A DNA stretch of 64,000 nt from Bartonella birtlesii IBS 325 (GTDB taxonomy: Bacteria; Pseudomonadota; Alphaproteobacteria; Rhizobiales; Rhizobiaceae), in contig NZ_CM001557.1 of assembly GCF_000273375.1 (NCBI RefSeq), forward strand, positions 1,746,551 to 1,810,550. The letters run 5' to 3'. The translations under genes and the position numbers were made by a program. The notes below the pieces were generated by a model. That model did no database searches. It had not been told where the DNA came from and saw nothing but the letters and a program-made list of their open reading frames with translations. This document shows, piece by piece, positions 56,900 through 64,000 of the stretch (position 1 is its first letter; each line of letters opens with the position of its first letter).

Positions 56900-57060
56900 A
56901 ATATCTAAGATTAACAACTATATATATTTCATCAGGATGAATAGTCTTTTTTCTAAATAGGATGTCCTGAAGTTACATTCTATACACAATATATTAATCT
57001 ATTATGGAATTTTCGACGTAGTAGAAAATTTACAACGTCATACAAAACGTCGAAATATTA
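56900..57060 (-). other. remnant of a further duplication unit
   Basis: The sequence aggatgtcctgaagttac...ttctatac and the inverted repeat attttcgacgt/acgtcgaaat (57009–57056) resemble the region after copy 4 (54470–54576). This suggests the 3' flank of another binding-protein copy that has been deleted. Confidence 0.5.
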
Positions 57061-57124
57061 TAAAATTCCTCCACAAATTCATGCAAAACTGAAGAATATC
57101 CAATAAATTTATGAAAGGAATATT

Positions 57125-57262
57125 ATGAAAATATATCGAAAAATGCCAACAGAACATGAGCGCGTTTCAGAAACCAGTACAGAAGTCACTCCGGTACTAC
57201 AGGGTGGCGAACTCGAAAAAAAAGTAAGGAAAAACAAAAGAAATATTTTTTCTTTATGGTGA
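57125..57262 (+). CDS. possible small protein upstream of the DUF6460 gene
   Basis: A 45-codon frame (start MKIYRKMPTEHERVSETS) with GAAAGGA eight bases upstream of the ATG. The N-terminal SETSTEVTPVLQGG resembles the opening of short rhizobial membrane proteins, but the expected membrane helix is missing: the frame ends soon after KKVRKNKRNIFSLW. It could be a truncated remnant. No homologue was recognised with certainty. Confidence 0.3.
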   Translation: MKIYRKMPTEHERVSETSTEVTPVLQGGELEKKVRKNKRNIFSLW

Positions 57263-57314
57263 TGATACAACTGTGTTATGCAACGAAAGCGCACTATACA
57301 CGAAAGGTGTTAAA

Positions 57315-57596
57315 ATGAACAAAAGGAAAAAGCTGTCTAATTCTCTTCATGCATTTCTTGAAAGAACACGAGGGCGTGTTGCTTTAAAATTGCTCATCCT
57401 TTCATTCCTTGTTGGTATCGTAATGAATTTCCTTGGGTGGAATCCTCGAAGTCTCGTGCAAAAAATAATAGAATTTTTAAAATCTTTATGGGAAACAGGA
57501 TTTATAACTCTTGCAAATTTCTTTCATATCGCCATGATGGGAGCCATCATTGTTGTGCCTATTTTTATTATTTTACGCATTTTTTATAAAAAATAA
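57315..57596 (+). CDS. DUF6460 small membrane protein
   Basis: A 93-residue protein with two membrane helices: ALKLLILSFLVGIVMNFLGW (about residues 22–41) and GAIIVVPIFIILRIF near the C-terminus, joined by a short amphipathic section (LVQKIIEFLKSLWETGF). This matches the DUF6460 family found across Rhizobiales, whose role is unknown. The start at 57315 (MNKRKKLS) has AAAGG ten bases upstream; the longer frame from 57273 is less likely. It is convergent with the TIGR02186 gene. Confidence 0.75.
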   Translation: MNKRKKLSNSLHAFLERTRGRVALKLLILSFLVGIVMNFLGWNPRSLVQKIIEFLKSLWETGFITLANFFHIAMMGAIIVVPIFIILRIFYKK

Positions 57597-57618
57597 AGAC
57601 CCTAACGTTTCCTTCTCA

Positions 57619-58428
57619 CTAATCTTTTCGAAAAATCAAACGACACAAGAAACCTGTACTCACAGCTACAATTACCGCAACAAGACCATATAATAAACTA
57701 TGCTTTTGAGCTGCATGAAAAATTGTATAAGCAATATGTGCTTTAACAATTTCAAGAGTTGTGGTCGCACTATCAATAAATTGTCCATTGCGAAAAAGAT
57801 AAGCACGAACCTGATAATGCCCAACAGGGATATTTGCTGGCAAACGAAAATGTGCTGTAAAAAGTGCACCAGAACCAAAACGAACACCTCCTACTTCTTC
57901 ATGATAGAGATTTTTAGCTTTTTGCAATTTTATCAATTCGTCACGAAAAATTTTGATTTTCTTTTGCTTTTGTTCATCTGTTTGCAATAACAAATAAGAT
58001 AATCCTAATCCTAAATGTTTATACTCTTCAACATTTGCAATCTCATCAATTGAACGTGTTGTAACCATAGAATAAAAGAGAGGAACATTTTTAAAAATAA
58101 GAGAATCTGCATTCACCCAAACACCAGCATTACGTTTTTTTTCCCGCATAACCATTGGGCGCGCTTGTCCCTCTAAGCTAATAACAATATCATATGGATT
58201 TTGTCGAGAATATAACGGATCAATATTTTCCAAAACACCAGCAATATAAAGATCACGACCATCGAAATGCGCATCGACCGTAATCCTATTGGTTGTTACA
58301 ATAACCTGGATAGTTTCATGATTAATAGGATCAATGAATACAGCTTTCGCGCCAACATGTGCCCACACAGCAACAGAAACAATACAAAAGCAGCCTGCAA
58401 TGACACATAAAGAAAATAATCTACCCAT
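57619..58428 (-). CDS. TIGR02186 family protein
   Basis: A 269-residue alphaproteobacterial protein. An N-terminal signal (residues 1–24), an extracytoplasmic body with VGAKAVFIDPINHETIQV near the start, and a single C-terminal helix (LLYGLVAVIVAVSTGFLCRLIF) suggest a membrane-anchored periplasmic protein. The family is almost always next to a TauE/SafE permease, as here with a two-base gap. It is probably an accessory subunit of that transporter; no activity is known. Confidence 0.8.
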   Translation of the reverse strand: MGRLFSLCVIAGCFCIVSVAVWAHVGAKAVFIDPINHETIQVIVTTNRITVDAHFDGRDLYIAGVLENIDPLYSRQNPYDIVISLEGQARPMVMREKKRNAGVWVNADSLIFKNVPLFYSMVTTRSIDEIANVEEYKHLGLGLSYLLLQTDEQKQKKIKIFRDELIKLQKAKNLYHEEVGGVRFGSGALFTAHFRLPANIPVGHYQVRAYLFRNGQFIDSATTTLEIVKAHIAYTIFHAAQKHSLLYGLVAVIVAVSTGFLCRLIFRKD

Positions 58429-58430
58429 TT

Positions 58431-59351
58431 TTATTTCATCAAAATATCCAGAGAGAAAAGATTATCAGGGCGTATAAATAATTGAAAAGCAAGACGCATA
58501 CATACAATCAACACTAAAACCGCGAGAGCCATACGCAATTGTTCAGCCTTTAACTTTCGCCCAACCCGTGTTCCATATTGTGCACCAATACTGCCCCCAA
58601 TCATCAATAAAAAAGCCAAAACAATATCAACGGACTGATTAGTCACACTTTGCAAAATTGTGGTAAAAGAAGAAACAAATGTAATCTGAAAAAGGGAGGT
58701 CCCAATCACCACACTGGTTGGAACGTGCAGTAGATAAATCAATGCCGGTATCATAAAGAAACCACCACCAATTCCCATAATAGAAGATAACAATCCAACA
58801 ATGAGACCAATCGCTAAAACTGGAATAACACTAACATAAATCATAGATGTGCGAAAACGCATTTTTAATGGCAAGCGATGAATCCAATTATGTCTACCAG
58901 CAAGACGAATATTGACTTTTTTTGCCTTACGCTGACGTATCATATCACGCCAACTTTCAATAATCATCAAACTTCCAATACTGCCAAGAAGAATCACATA
59001 AAGCAGCGAAATCATGAGATCCAATTGTCCCAATTTTTTTAGAACAGAAAAAATCTGAATCCCGATTAAAGAGCCCATTCCCCCTCCAATCGCTAAAAGA
59101 ATCCCAAGTTTAATATCAAGGGTACGTCTTCTAAAATGTGTAATTGCTCCGGTTACAGATGATGCAATCATCTGATTAGCACCTGTTCCCACAGCAATAG
59201 CAGGAGGAATATTATAAAAAATCAATAAAGGCGTGATAAGAAAACCACCACCGATACCAAAAAGACCTGAAAAAAATCCCGCAACAACTCCCATACCAAT
59301 CAGGATCAGCATGTTAAGTGACATTTCAGCAATTGGTAAATAAATACTCAC
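58431..59351 (-). CDS. TauE/SafE (TSUP) family permease
   Basis: A 306-residue inner-membrane permease with two repeats of the TSUP fold. The paired motifs are GVVAGFFSGLFGIGGGFLITPLLIF (about residues 18–42) and GLLSSIMGIGGGFFMIPALIYLL (about residues 187–209). TSUP proteins export sulfite, sulfoacetate or related anions. The start is a GTG at 59351; ATG at 59324 (MSLNMLILIG) is an alternative and better resembles the family start. It forms an operon with the TIGR02186 gene. Confidence 0.88.
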   Translation of the reverse strand: MSIYLPIAEMSLNMLILIGMGVVAGFFSGLFGIGGGFLITPLLIFYNIPPAIAVGTGANQMIASSVTGAITHFRRRTLDIKLGILLAIGGGMGSLIGIQIFSVLKKLGQLDLMISLLYVILLGSIGSLMIIESWRDMIRQRKAKKVNIRLAGRHNWIHRLPLKMRFRTSMIYVSVIPVLAIGLIVGLLSSIMGIGGGFFMIPALIYLLHVPTSVVIGTSLFQITFVSSFTTILQSVTNQSVDIVLAFLLMIGGSIGAQYGTRVGRKLKAEQLRMALAVLVLIVCMRLAFQLFIRPDNLFSLDILMK

Positions 59352-59611
59352 TTACAGAACCTTCAAGATAAATTCGAGAGCCCTCTCTCATAAGCTCCTT
59401 CTTCGGAGTTTTTGCGCATATTTGAAAAAAGGATTTTAAATGCCATAGAATCTTTTATAAAATTACAAATATGCAACACATCCCATGTTACTTCATTAAC
59501 CCCACAAATTAAAAAAATGTGGCTCTCTTAAAAAACTATAAAAACATAACGCTATCACTGCCAGAAATGCAATGATTAAAAAACACCGAAAAAAAATTTT
59601 AAGAGAAGAGC

Positions 59612-60316
59612 CTAAAAAAAGAAAGTTTTCTGAGATTTCATTTTTAAGGGAGAAGCACTATCATTCTCACAGCAATGCCCAACTGCTTGAACATCGGTAC
59701 GATTTTCTCCTGCTGTAGAATTTTCTACAATTTCCTCAGCCTCTTTTGAAAAACACTGTATGCTATCCTTTGGCAAAGAGTTTTTATTCGTCTGTTGCAC
59801 CACCTTTGCACAATTATTTTGGCTTGGAGTTATGCCATTTCGTTTTGAAAAGTTTGATTCCTCTTGGAGCAACGAGCATTTTTGTTTTTCTTCCCCCCCC
59901 ATAACAGCAAGCTTCTGCACAACAGAATCAAACGACTTTGAACGCGCCATACGCCGTGTTATCATTGCTTCTTCTAAGCTCTTCTTTTCGCTATGCAAAT
60001 TCTGAATAAGCATTTTAATTTGCTCTAAATACTCAAAAAGCTTTTTTTCTTTTTGACGACGCATATAATGCTCAGTCAAAATTGCTCGACTAATATCATC
60101 CAAATAAGATTTAAAATTCTCTTCGACAAAATTTTGTGATGTCACATGACGAGGAGAATGTTTCATCTGCATTTGTGCATAAACAGAGTATAATTTTTTA
60201 GCAATATCTGACATCGTTACTTCAGCAGACGTGCTCATCTTCTCTTTTTTCTCAACAACAAAAAAAGGAGATTTATCTTGCTCACTCTGTTTTGCAGTAT
60301 AACTCTTCCTATTCAA
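59612..60316 (-). CDS. hypothetical coiled-coil protein
   Basis: An unrecognised protein of 234 residues in the longest frame, which starts at TTG. The ATG at 60238 (MSTSAEVTMSDIAKKLYS) gives 208 residues and is an equally good candidate. Residues about 45–120 are helical and charged (NFVEENFKSYLDDISRAIL, KEKKLFEYLEQIKMLIQNLHSEKKSLEEAM), then a hydrophilic tail rich in Ser, Asn and Glu. No signal peptide or membrane segment. It might be an effector-like or lineage-specific protein, but nothing shows secretion. The gene has no neighbours on its strand. Confidence 0.5.
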   Translation of the reverse strand: MNRKSYTAKQSEQDKSPFFVVEKKEKMSTSAEVTMSDIAKKLYSVYAQMQMKHSPRHVTSQNFVEENFKSYLDDISRAILTEHYMRRQKEKKLFEYLEQIKMLIQNLHSEKKSLEEAMITRRMARSKSFDSVVQKLAVMGGEEKQKCSLLQEESNFSKRNGITPSQNNCAKVVQQTNKNSLPKDSIQCFSKEAEEIVENSTAGENRTDVQAVGHCCENDSASPLKMKSQKTFFF

Positions 60317-60843
60317 AAACGCTACCCCTCATTGTACCTATAAACGCTACATTCTCTTAATTTTTGGCAAAGAATCGCCTAAATAATAGGAAAGTGTGCC
60401 CTATTTTAGTAAATAGAGCTTTAAGAACTTTCAAAAACGCCTTAATAAATGATCTGTGCTTTTTTACTTCTTGCCATTTATAGCTATTTTCTTAATTAAT
60501 GGCACCAATGGGACGAAAAAAGACATTTTCATTGTGCTATTCTCATATCGTTTACCATTCTATGTCTCTTTTATTTTAAGTTCTTTTAAAACTGTTTTTA
60601 TAAACTATAACAAAAGGCATTCACTTGAAACAAATGTTCCTTGTCTTTACTTTTGATTCAAGGGAAAGTCGCCATGATGAAAATGCACAAAAGGGAAATA
60701 AATAACAGTGATAAAAAGCAAAAAAAGTTGAAAAAGCTGATATCATGAGAAAATCAATGATAAGTGGAATTACATTTTAAACAATTTTGTTTCTCGTCAT
60801 TATTACTATAAACTTGTTATTATACAAATAAAAGAGGATCATC
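60317..60843. other. intergenic region upstream of etfB
   Basis: 527 AT-rich bases. The 66-codon frame at 60456–60656 begins with GTG and is low complexity, so it was not called. No other feature was found beyond an A-rich ribosome site (AGAGGA) before etfB. Confidence 0.4.
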
Positions 60844-61590
60844 ATGAAGATAATTGTCGCTGTCAAACGTGTTGTTGATTATAATATCAAGATACGCGTC
60901 AAATCCGATAGCACAGGAGTTGATCTGTCCCACGTAAAAATGTCTATGAACCCTTTTGATGAAATAGCCGTGGAAGAGGCAATTCGCCAAAAAGAATCCG
61001 GAAACATTTCAGAAGTTGTTCTTGTTTCAATTGGGCCAGAAGCTGCACAAGAAACTTTGCGAACAGGACTTGCCATGGGAGCTGATCGTGCCCTTCTTAT
61101 AACGACAGAACAAACACTTGAACCCTTAGCAATTGCTAAAATTCTCACGGTCATTGTTCATGAAGAAAAACCAGATATGGTCTTTTTAGGAAAACAAGCA
61201 ATTGATGACGATAGCAATCAAACCGGGCAAATGCTAGCCGCTCTTCTTGGTTGGGGGCAAGCAACTTTTGCTTCAAACTTAAACATAAAAAATGGACAAG
61301 CAATTGTTATCCGTGAAGTCGATAACGGCACTCAAACCATCTCCTTACCTCTTCCCATAGTCATGACTGCTGATCTACGCTTAAATGAACCACGTTATAC
61401 TTCTCTGCCCAACATTATGAAAGCAAAAAAGAAAAACATTGAAAAAAAGGCGCTTGCCGACCTTGGCATCGAAACGCAAGCGCACTTCACAATCCTGAGT
61501 GTTGAAGAGCCAAAACCCCGTCAATCTGGTATTAAAGTGGCAAATGTAGCAGAGCTAGTCAATGCGTTAAAACAAACAAATCGTATTTAA
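60844..61590 (+). CDS. etfB: electron transfer flavoprotein beta subunit
   Basis: A 248-residue subunit of ETF, which collects electrons from acyl-CoA and other dehydrogenases. Family segments are [59 protein letters not shown] (AMP site) and the C-terminal Lys-rich portion. Length is normal. It is followed by etfA after 50 bases and then the ETF:ubiquinone oxidoreductase gene, so all three components of the pathway are in one direction. This funnels beta-oxidation or amino-acid-catabolism electrons into the quinone pool, which petABC then oxidises. Confidence 0.96.
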   Translation: MKIIVAVKRVVDYNIKIRVKSDSTGVDLSHVKMSMNPFDEIAVEEAIRQKESGNISEVVLVSIGPEAAQETLRTGLAMGADRALLITTEQTLEPLAIAKILTVIVHEEKPDMVFLGKQAIDDDSNQTGQMLAALLGWGQATFASNLNIKNGQAIVIREVDNGTQTISLPLPIVMTADLRLNEPRYTSLPNIMKAKKKNIEKKALADLGIETQAHFTILSVEEPKPRQSGIKVANVAELVNALKQTNRI

Positions 61591-61640
61591 TATTCAATAA
61601 CTGAGATCAAAAACAACACTGTGTAAAAAGGCAAAAACTT

Positions 61641-62561
61641 ATGGCAATTCTTTTATTAGCCGAATCTCATATAGAAGAAACCGCAAAAGCGCTCACTGCT
61701 GCTCGTGCTATCAGCAATGATATCGATATTTTGATTTGTGGAAAAAAGGTTCAAAAACTTGCTGAAAACACTGCTAAACTTACTGGTGTGCGACAAATTC
61801 TCACCGCTGAAGCAGATTACTTAGCCCATCAACTTGCCGAACCTATGGCAAATACAATTATCAACTTAGCAAATAATTATGATGTGATCATGGCTGCCTC
61901 TACCAGCACCGGCAAAAATGTCATGCCACGCGTGGCTGCTCTTCTTGATGTTATGCAAATTTCAGATATTATTGCTGTCCTTGCACCTGATACCTTTAAA
62001 CGACCAATTTATGCAGGAAATGCACTTGAAACTATACGCAGCCATGATCATAAAAAGGTGATAACAGTTCGCACAGCCTCTTTCTCACCAACGCCTTTCC
62101 AAAATAATACTGCTCCCCTCAAAACAATAACACCAGCTCCCAATCCAAACCTTTCTGCTTTTATAACAGCAGAAACCACTAAAACTGATCGTCCTGATCT
62201 TACCTCAGCACGTGTTATCATCTCAGGTGGACGCGGTCTTGGTTCTCAAGAAAAATTTATGGCACTCCTCCTCCCCCTTGCGAATAAACTAAAAGCGGCT
62301 TTAGGCGCCAGCCGAGCAGCCGTTGATGCAGGTTATGCCCCTAATGATTGGCAAATTGGACAAACAGGCAAAATTGTTGCCCCTGAACTCTATATCGCCA
62401 TTGGTATTTCCGGTGCAATCCAGCATTTATCCGGTATAATGGACGCACAAGTTATTGTGGCCATTAACAAGGATGCAGAAGCCCCTATCATGCAAATTGC
62501 TGATTATGCCCTTGTTGGTGATCTTCACCAAATTATTCCAGAGTTGGAGAAAGCCTTATAG
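61641..62561 (+). CDS. etfA: electron transfer flavoprotein alpha subunit
   Basis: A 306-residue FAD-binding partner of EtfB. The C-terminal FAD site reads [59 protein letters not shown]-like and [22 protein letters not shown]. The N-terminal [19 protein letters not shown] is also conserved. It ends three bases before the next gene, implying coupling. Confidence 0.96.
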   Translation: [306 protein letters not shown]

Positions 62562-62564
62562 ACT

Positions 62565-64000
62565 ATGAATGCACCTTCGCATTATAAACATGAAAGTATG
62601 GAATTTGACATAGTAATTGTCGGAGCAGGACCAGCAGGACTTTCTGCCGCAATTCGTCTCAAACAGATTAACCCCGAACTTTCTGTCACAATCGTTGAAA
62701 AAGGCACTGAAGTTGGTGCACACATCCTGTCTGGAGCAGTTGTTGACCCTATCGGCATTGATACACTCTTGCCAGAATGGAGAAATGAAAGCGATCATCC
62801 TTTCAAAACACCCGTCACTAATGATCAGTTTTTTTTTCTAAAACCTAAAGGCGCCACACTCTTTCCCAACATCTTTCGCCCCAAAATTTTATCAAATGAT
62901 GGATGCTATATCGTTTCACTTGGAAGCGTATGCCGTTGGCTTTGCCAAAAAGCCGAAGCGCTCGGTGTTGAGATCTATCCTGGTTTTGCTGTATCGGATA
63001 TCATAGAGAACGATCGTGGAGCCATCATTGGCGTTCTCACATCTGATATGGGACGGAACAAAGATGGATCGCCCGGGGAAAATTATATGCCTGGTATGGC
63101 TTTATTGGCAAAATATACTCTAATTGCGGAAGGAGCACGTGGCTCCCTTGCAAAACAGCTGATACAAAAATTTGATCTTAGCAAAAACCGTGAACCACAA
63201 AAATTTGGTCTCGGTCTCAAAGAGCTTTGGGAAGTTGATCCCCAAAAACACCAATGTGGTTTAGTTCAACATTTTGCTGGCTGGCCCTTAGACAACGATA
63301 CCGGTGGTGGTGGTTTTCTTTATCACCAAGAAAACAATTTAATTTCTGCTGGTTTTGTTGTACACTTGGATTATAAAAATCCTTATCTTTCTCCTTTTGA
63401 AGAATTTCAACGTTTTAAAACACATCCAAAACTCTACGAAATTTTCAAAGGTGCAAAACGCCTTTGTTATGGTGCACGCGTCATTAGCGAAGGCGGTTGG
63501 CAATCCGTACCAAAACTATCTTTTCCAGGTGGAGCATTAATTGGCTGTTCTGCTGGTTTTGTTAATGTCCCTCGTATCAAAGGATCACACAATGCCATTT
63601 TATCTGGCATATTAGCCGCCGATAAAGTCGCTAGTGCTCTCGCGCAAGGTCGCACCCATGATGAAGTTATAGAAATCGAAGAACATTGGCGCAAAAGCCC
63701 CATTGGCAAAGATCTTTATCAAGTGCGCAATGCTAAACCCCTTTGGGCAAAATATGGCACAAAATATGGAATTAAACTTGCTGGCTTTGATATGTGGTGG
63801 CAACAATTGTTCGGATTTTCCTTATTTAAAACACTCTCCCATGGAAAAGCAGATTATGCATGTCTTGAACCAGCAGAAAAATTTCAACCCATCGCTTATC
63901 CAAAACCAGATGGTATTGTAACCTTTGATCGCCTTTCCAGTGTCGCACTTTCCAATACACACCATGAAGAAAATCAACCTTGTCATTTAAAAATAGCCTC
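62565..64000 (+). CDS. electron transfer flavoprotein-ubiquinone oxidoreductase (3' end outside window)
   Basis: The frame opens at ATG 62565 and is uninterrupted for 478 codons to the window edge. It has an N-terminal FAD motif (FDIVIVGAGPAGLSAAIRLKQ), EVGAHILSGAVVDPIGI, and CRWLCQKAEALGVEIYPGF, followed by GFLYHQENNLISAGFVV and SFPGGALIGCSAGFVNVPRIKGSHNAILSG. These are the marks of ETF-QO, a peripheral membrane flavoprotein with a 4Fe–4S cluster in its C-terminal part (outside the window). It accepts electrons from EtfAB and reduces ubiquinone. The family is about 550 residues long, so roughly 70 residues are missing. Confidence 0.95.
   Translation, partial: MNAPSHYKHESMEFDIVIVGAGPAGLSAAIRLKQINPELSVTIVEKGTEVGAHILSGAVVDPIGIDTLLPEWRNESDHPFKTPVTNDQFFFLKPKGATLFPNIFRPKILSNDGCYIVSLGSVCRWLCQKAEALGVEIYPGFAVSDIIENDRGAIIGVLTSDMGRNKDGSPGENYMPGMALLAKYTLIAEGARGSLAKQLIQKFDLSKNREPQKFGLGLKELWEVDPQKHQCGLVQHFAGWPLDNDTGGGGFLYHQENNLISAGFVVHLDYKNPYLSPFEEFQRFKTHPKLYEIFKGAKRLCYGARVISEGGWQSVPKLSFPGGALIGCSAGFVNVPRIKGSHNAILSGILAADKVASALAQGRTHDEVIEIEEHWRKSPIGKDLYQVRNAKPLWAKYGTKYGIKLAGFDMWWQQLFGFSLFKTLSHGKADYACLEPAEKFQPIAYPKPDGIVTFDRLSSVALSNTHHEENQPCHLKIA

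Noticed and set aside
60456..60656. 66-codon frame upstream of etfB
   Set aside because: GTG start without ribosome site; sequence looks like translated AT-rich spacer.

Overview
The window looks like a chromosomal segment of a Bartonella species (Rhizobiales, Alphaproteobacteria). The DNA is AT-rich, and the gene sets and gene order are rhizobial: lgt/MidA-like methyltransferase/pgeF, petABC, a MoxR–DUF58–BatA–DUF4159 cluster, sciP–fliJ-like–ctrA–chpT–eipA, and etfBA–ETF:quinone oxidoreductase. A long autotransporter passenger of the Bartonella type is also present. No phage, insertion sequence or CRISPR array was seen. The genus call rests on family recognition, not on a database search.

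Layout. 1–17 kb is core housekeeping: a partial YbjN protein, ubiK, lgt, a frameshifted MidA-like methyltransferase, pgeF, prs, a HerA-like ATPase, rplY–pth, a Tat/lipobox L,D-transpeptidase, ychF, a PRC-barrel protein, the cytochrome bc1 operon petABC, trmL and cca. 17.4–24.2 kb is a MoxR-type operon of five reading frames. The third and fourth look like one DUF4159 protein split by a -1 frameshift in a T6C5 tract. 24.4–29.5 kb holds a metallophosphoesterase, a cation diffusion facilitator, a probable small RNA with its own promoter and terminator, a TrmH-family methyltransferase and mnmA. 29.8–34.2 kb is the cell-cycle and envelope cluster sciP, fliJ-like, ctrA (with a consensus CtrA box upstream), chpT and eipA. 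34.4–36.5 kb is a two-gene aminotransferase/dehydrogenase cassette, probably for a surface sugar.

36.6–57.1 kb is the accessory part. A tRNA-Met whose 5' end abuts a 19-bp tandem repeat is followed by a 1034-residue autotransporter passenger. The beta-barrel of that protein survives only as a decayed tail with stops and frameshifts. Next, on the minus strand, comes a peptide ABC transporter (dppBCDF) with four full-length substrate-binding proteins. Around tag and xseA the substrate-binding gene has been tandemly duplicated together with the 5' part of xseA. Two intact binding-protein genes lie exactly 2491 bp apart, each preceded by a degenerate xseA fragment, and at least two further binding-protein relics flank xseA and tag.

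57.1–64 kb returns to conserved genes: a DUF6460 membrane protein, a TauE/SafE permease with its TIGR02186 partner, an unrecognised coiled-coil protein, and the electron-transfer flavoprotein genes etfB, etfA and ETF:ubiquinone oxidoreductase (cut by the window end). Together these genes cover envelope biogenesis, respiration, tRNA processing and the CtrA cell-cycle circuit. The lineage-specific variation is concentrated in surface proteins and peptide uptake.
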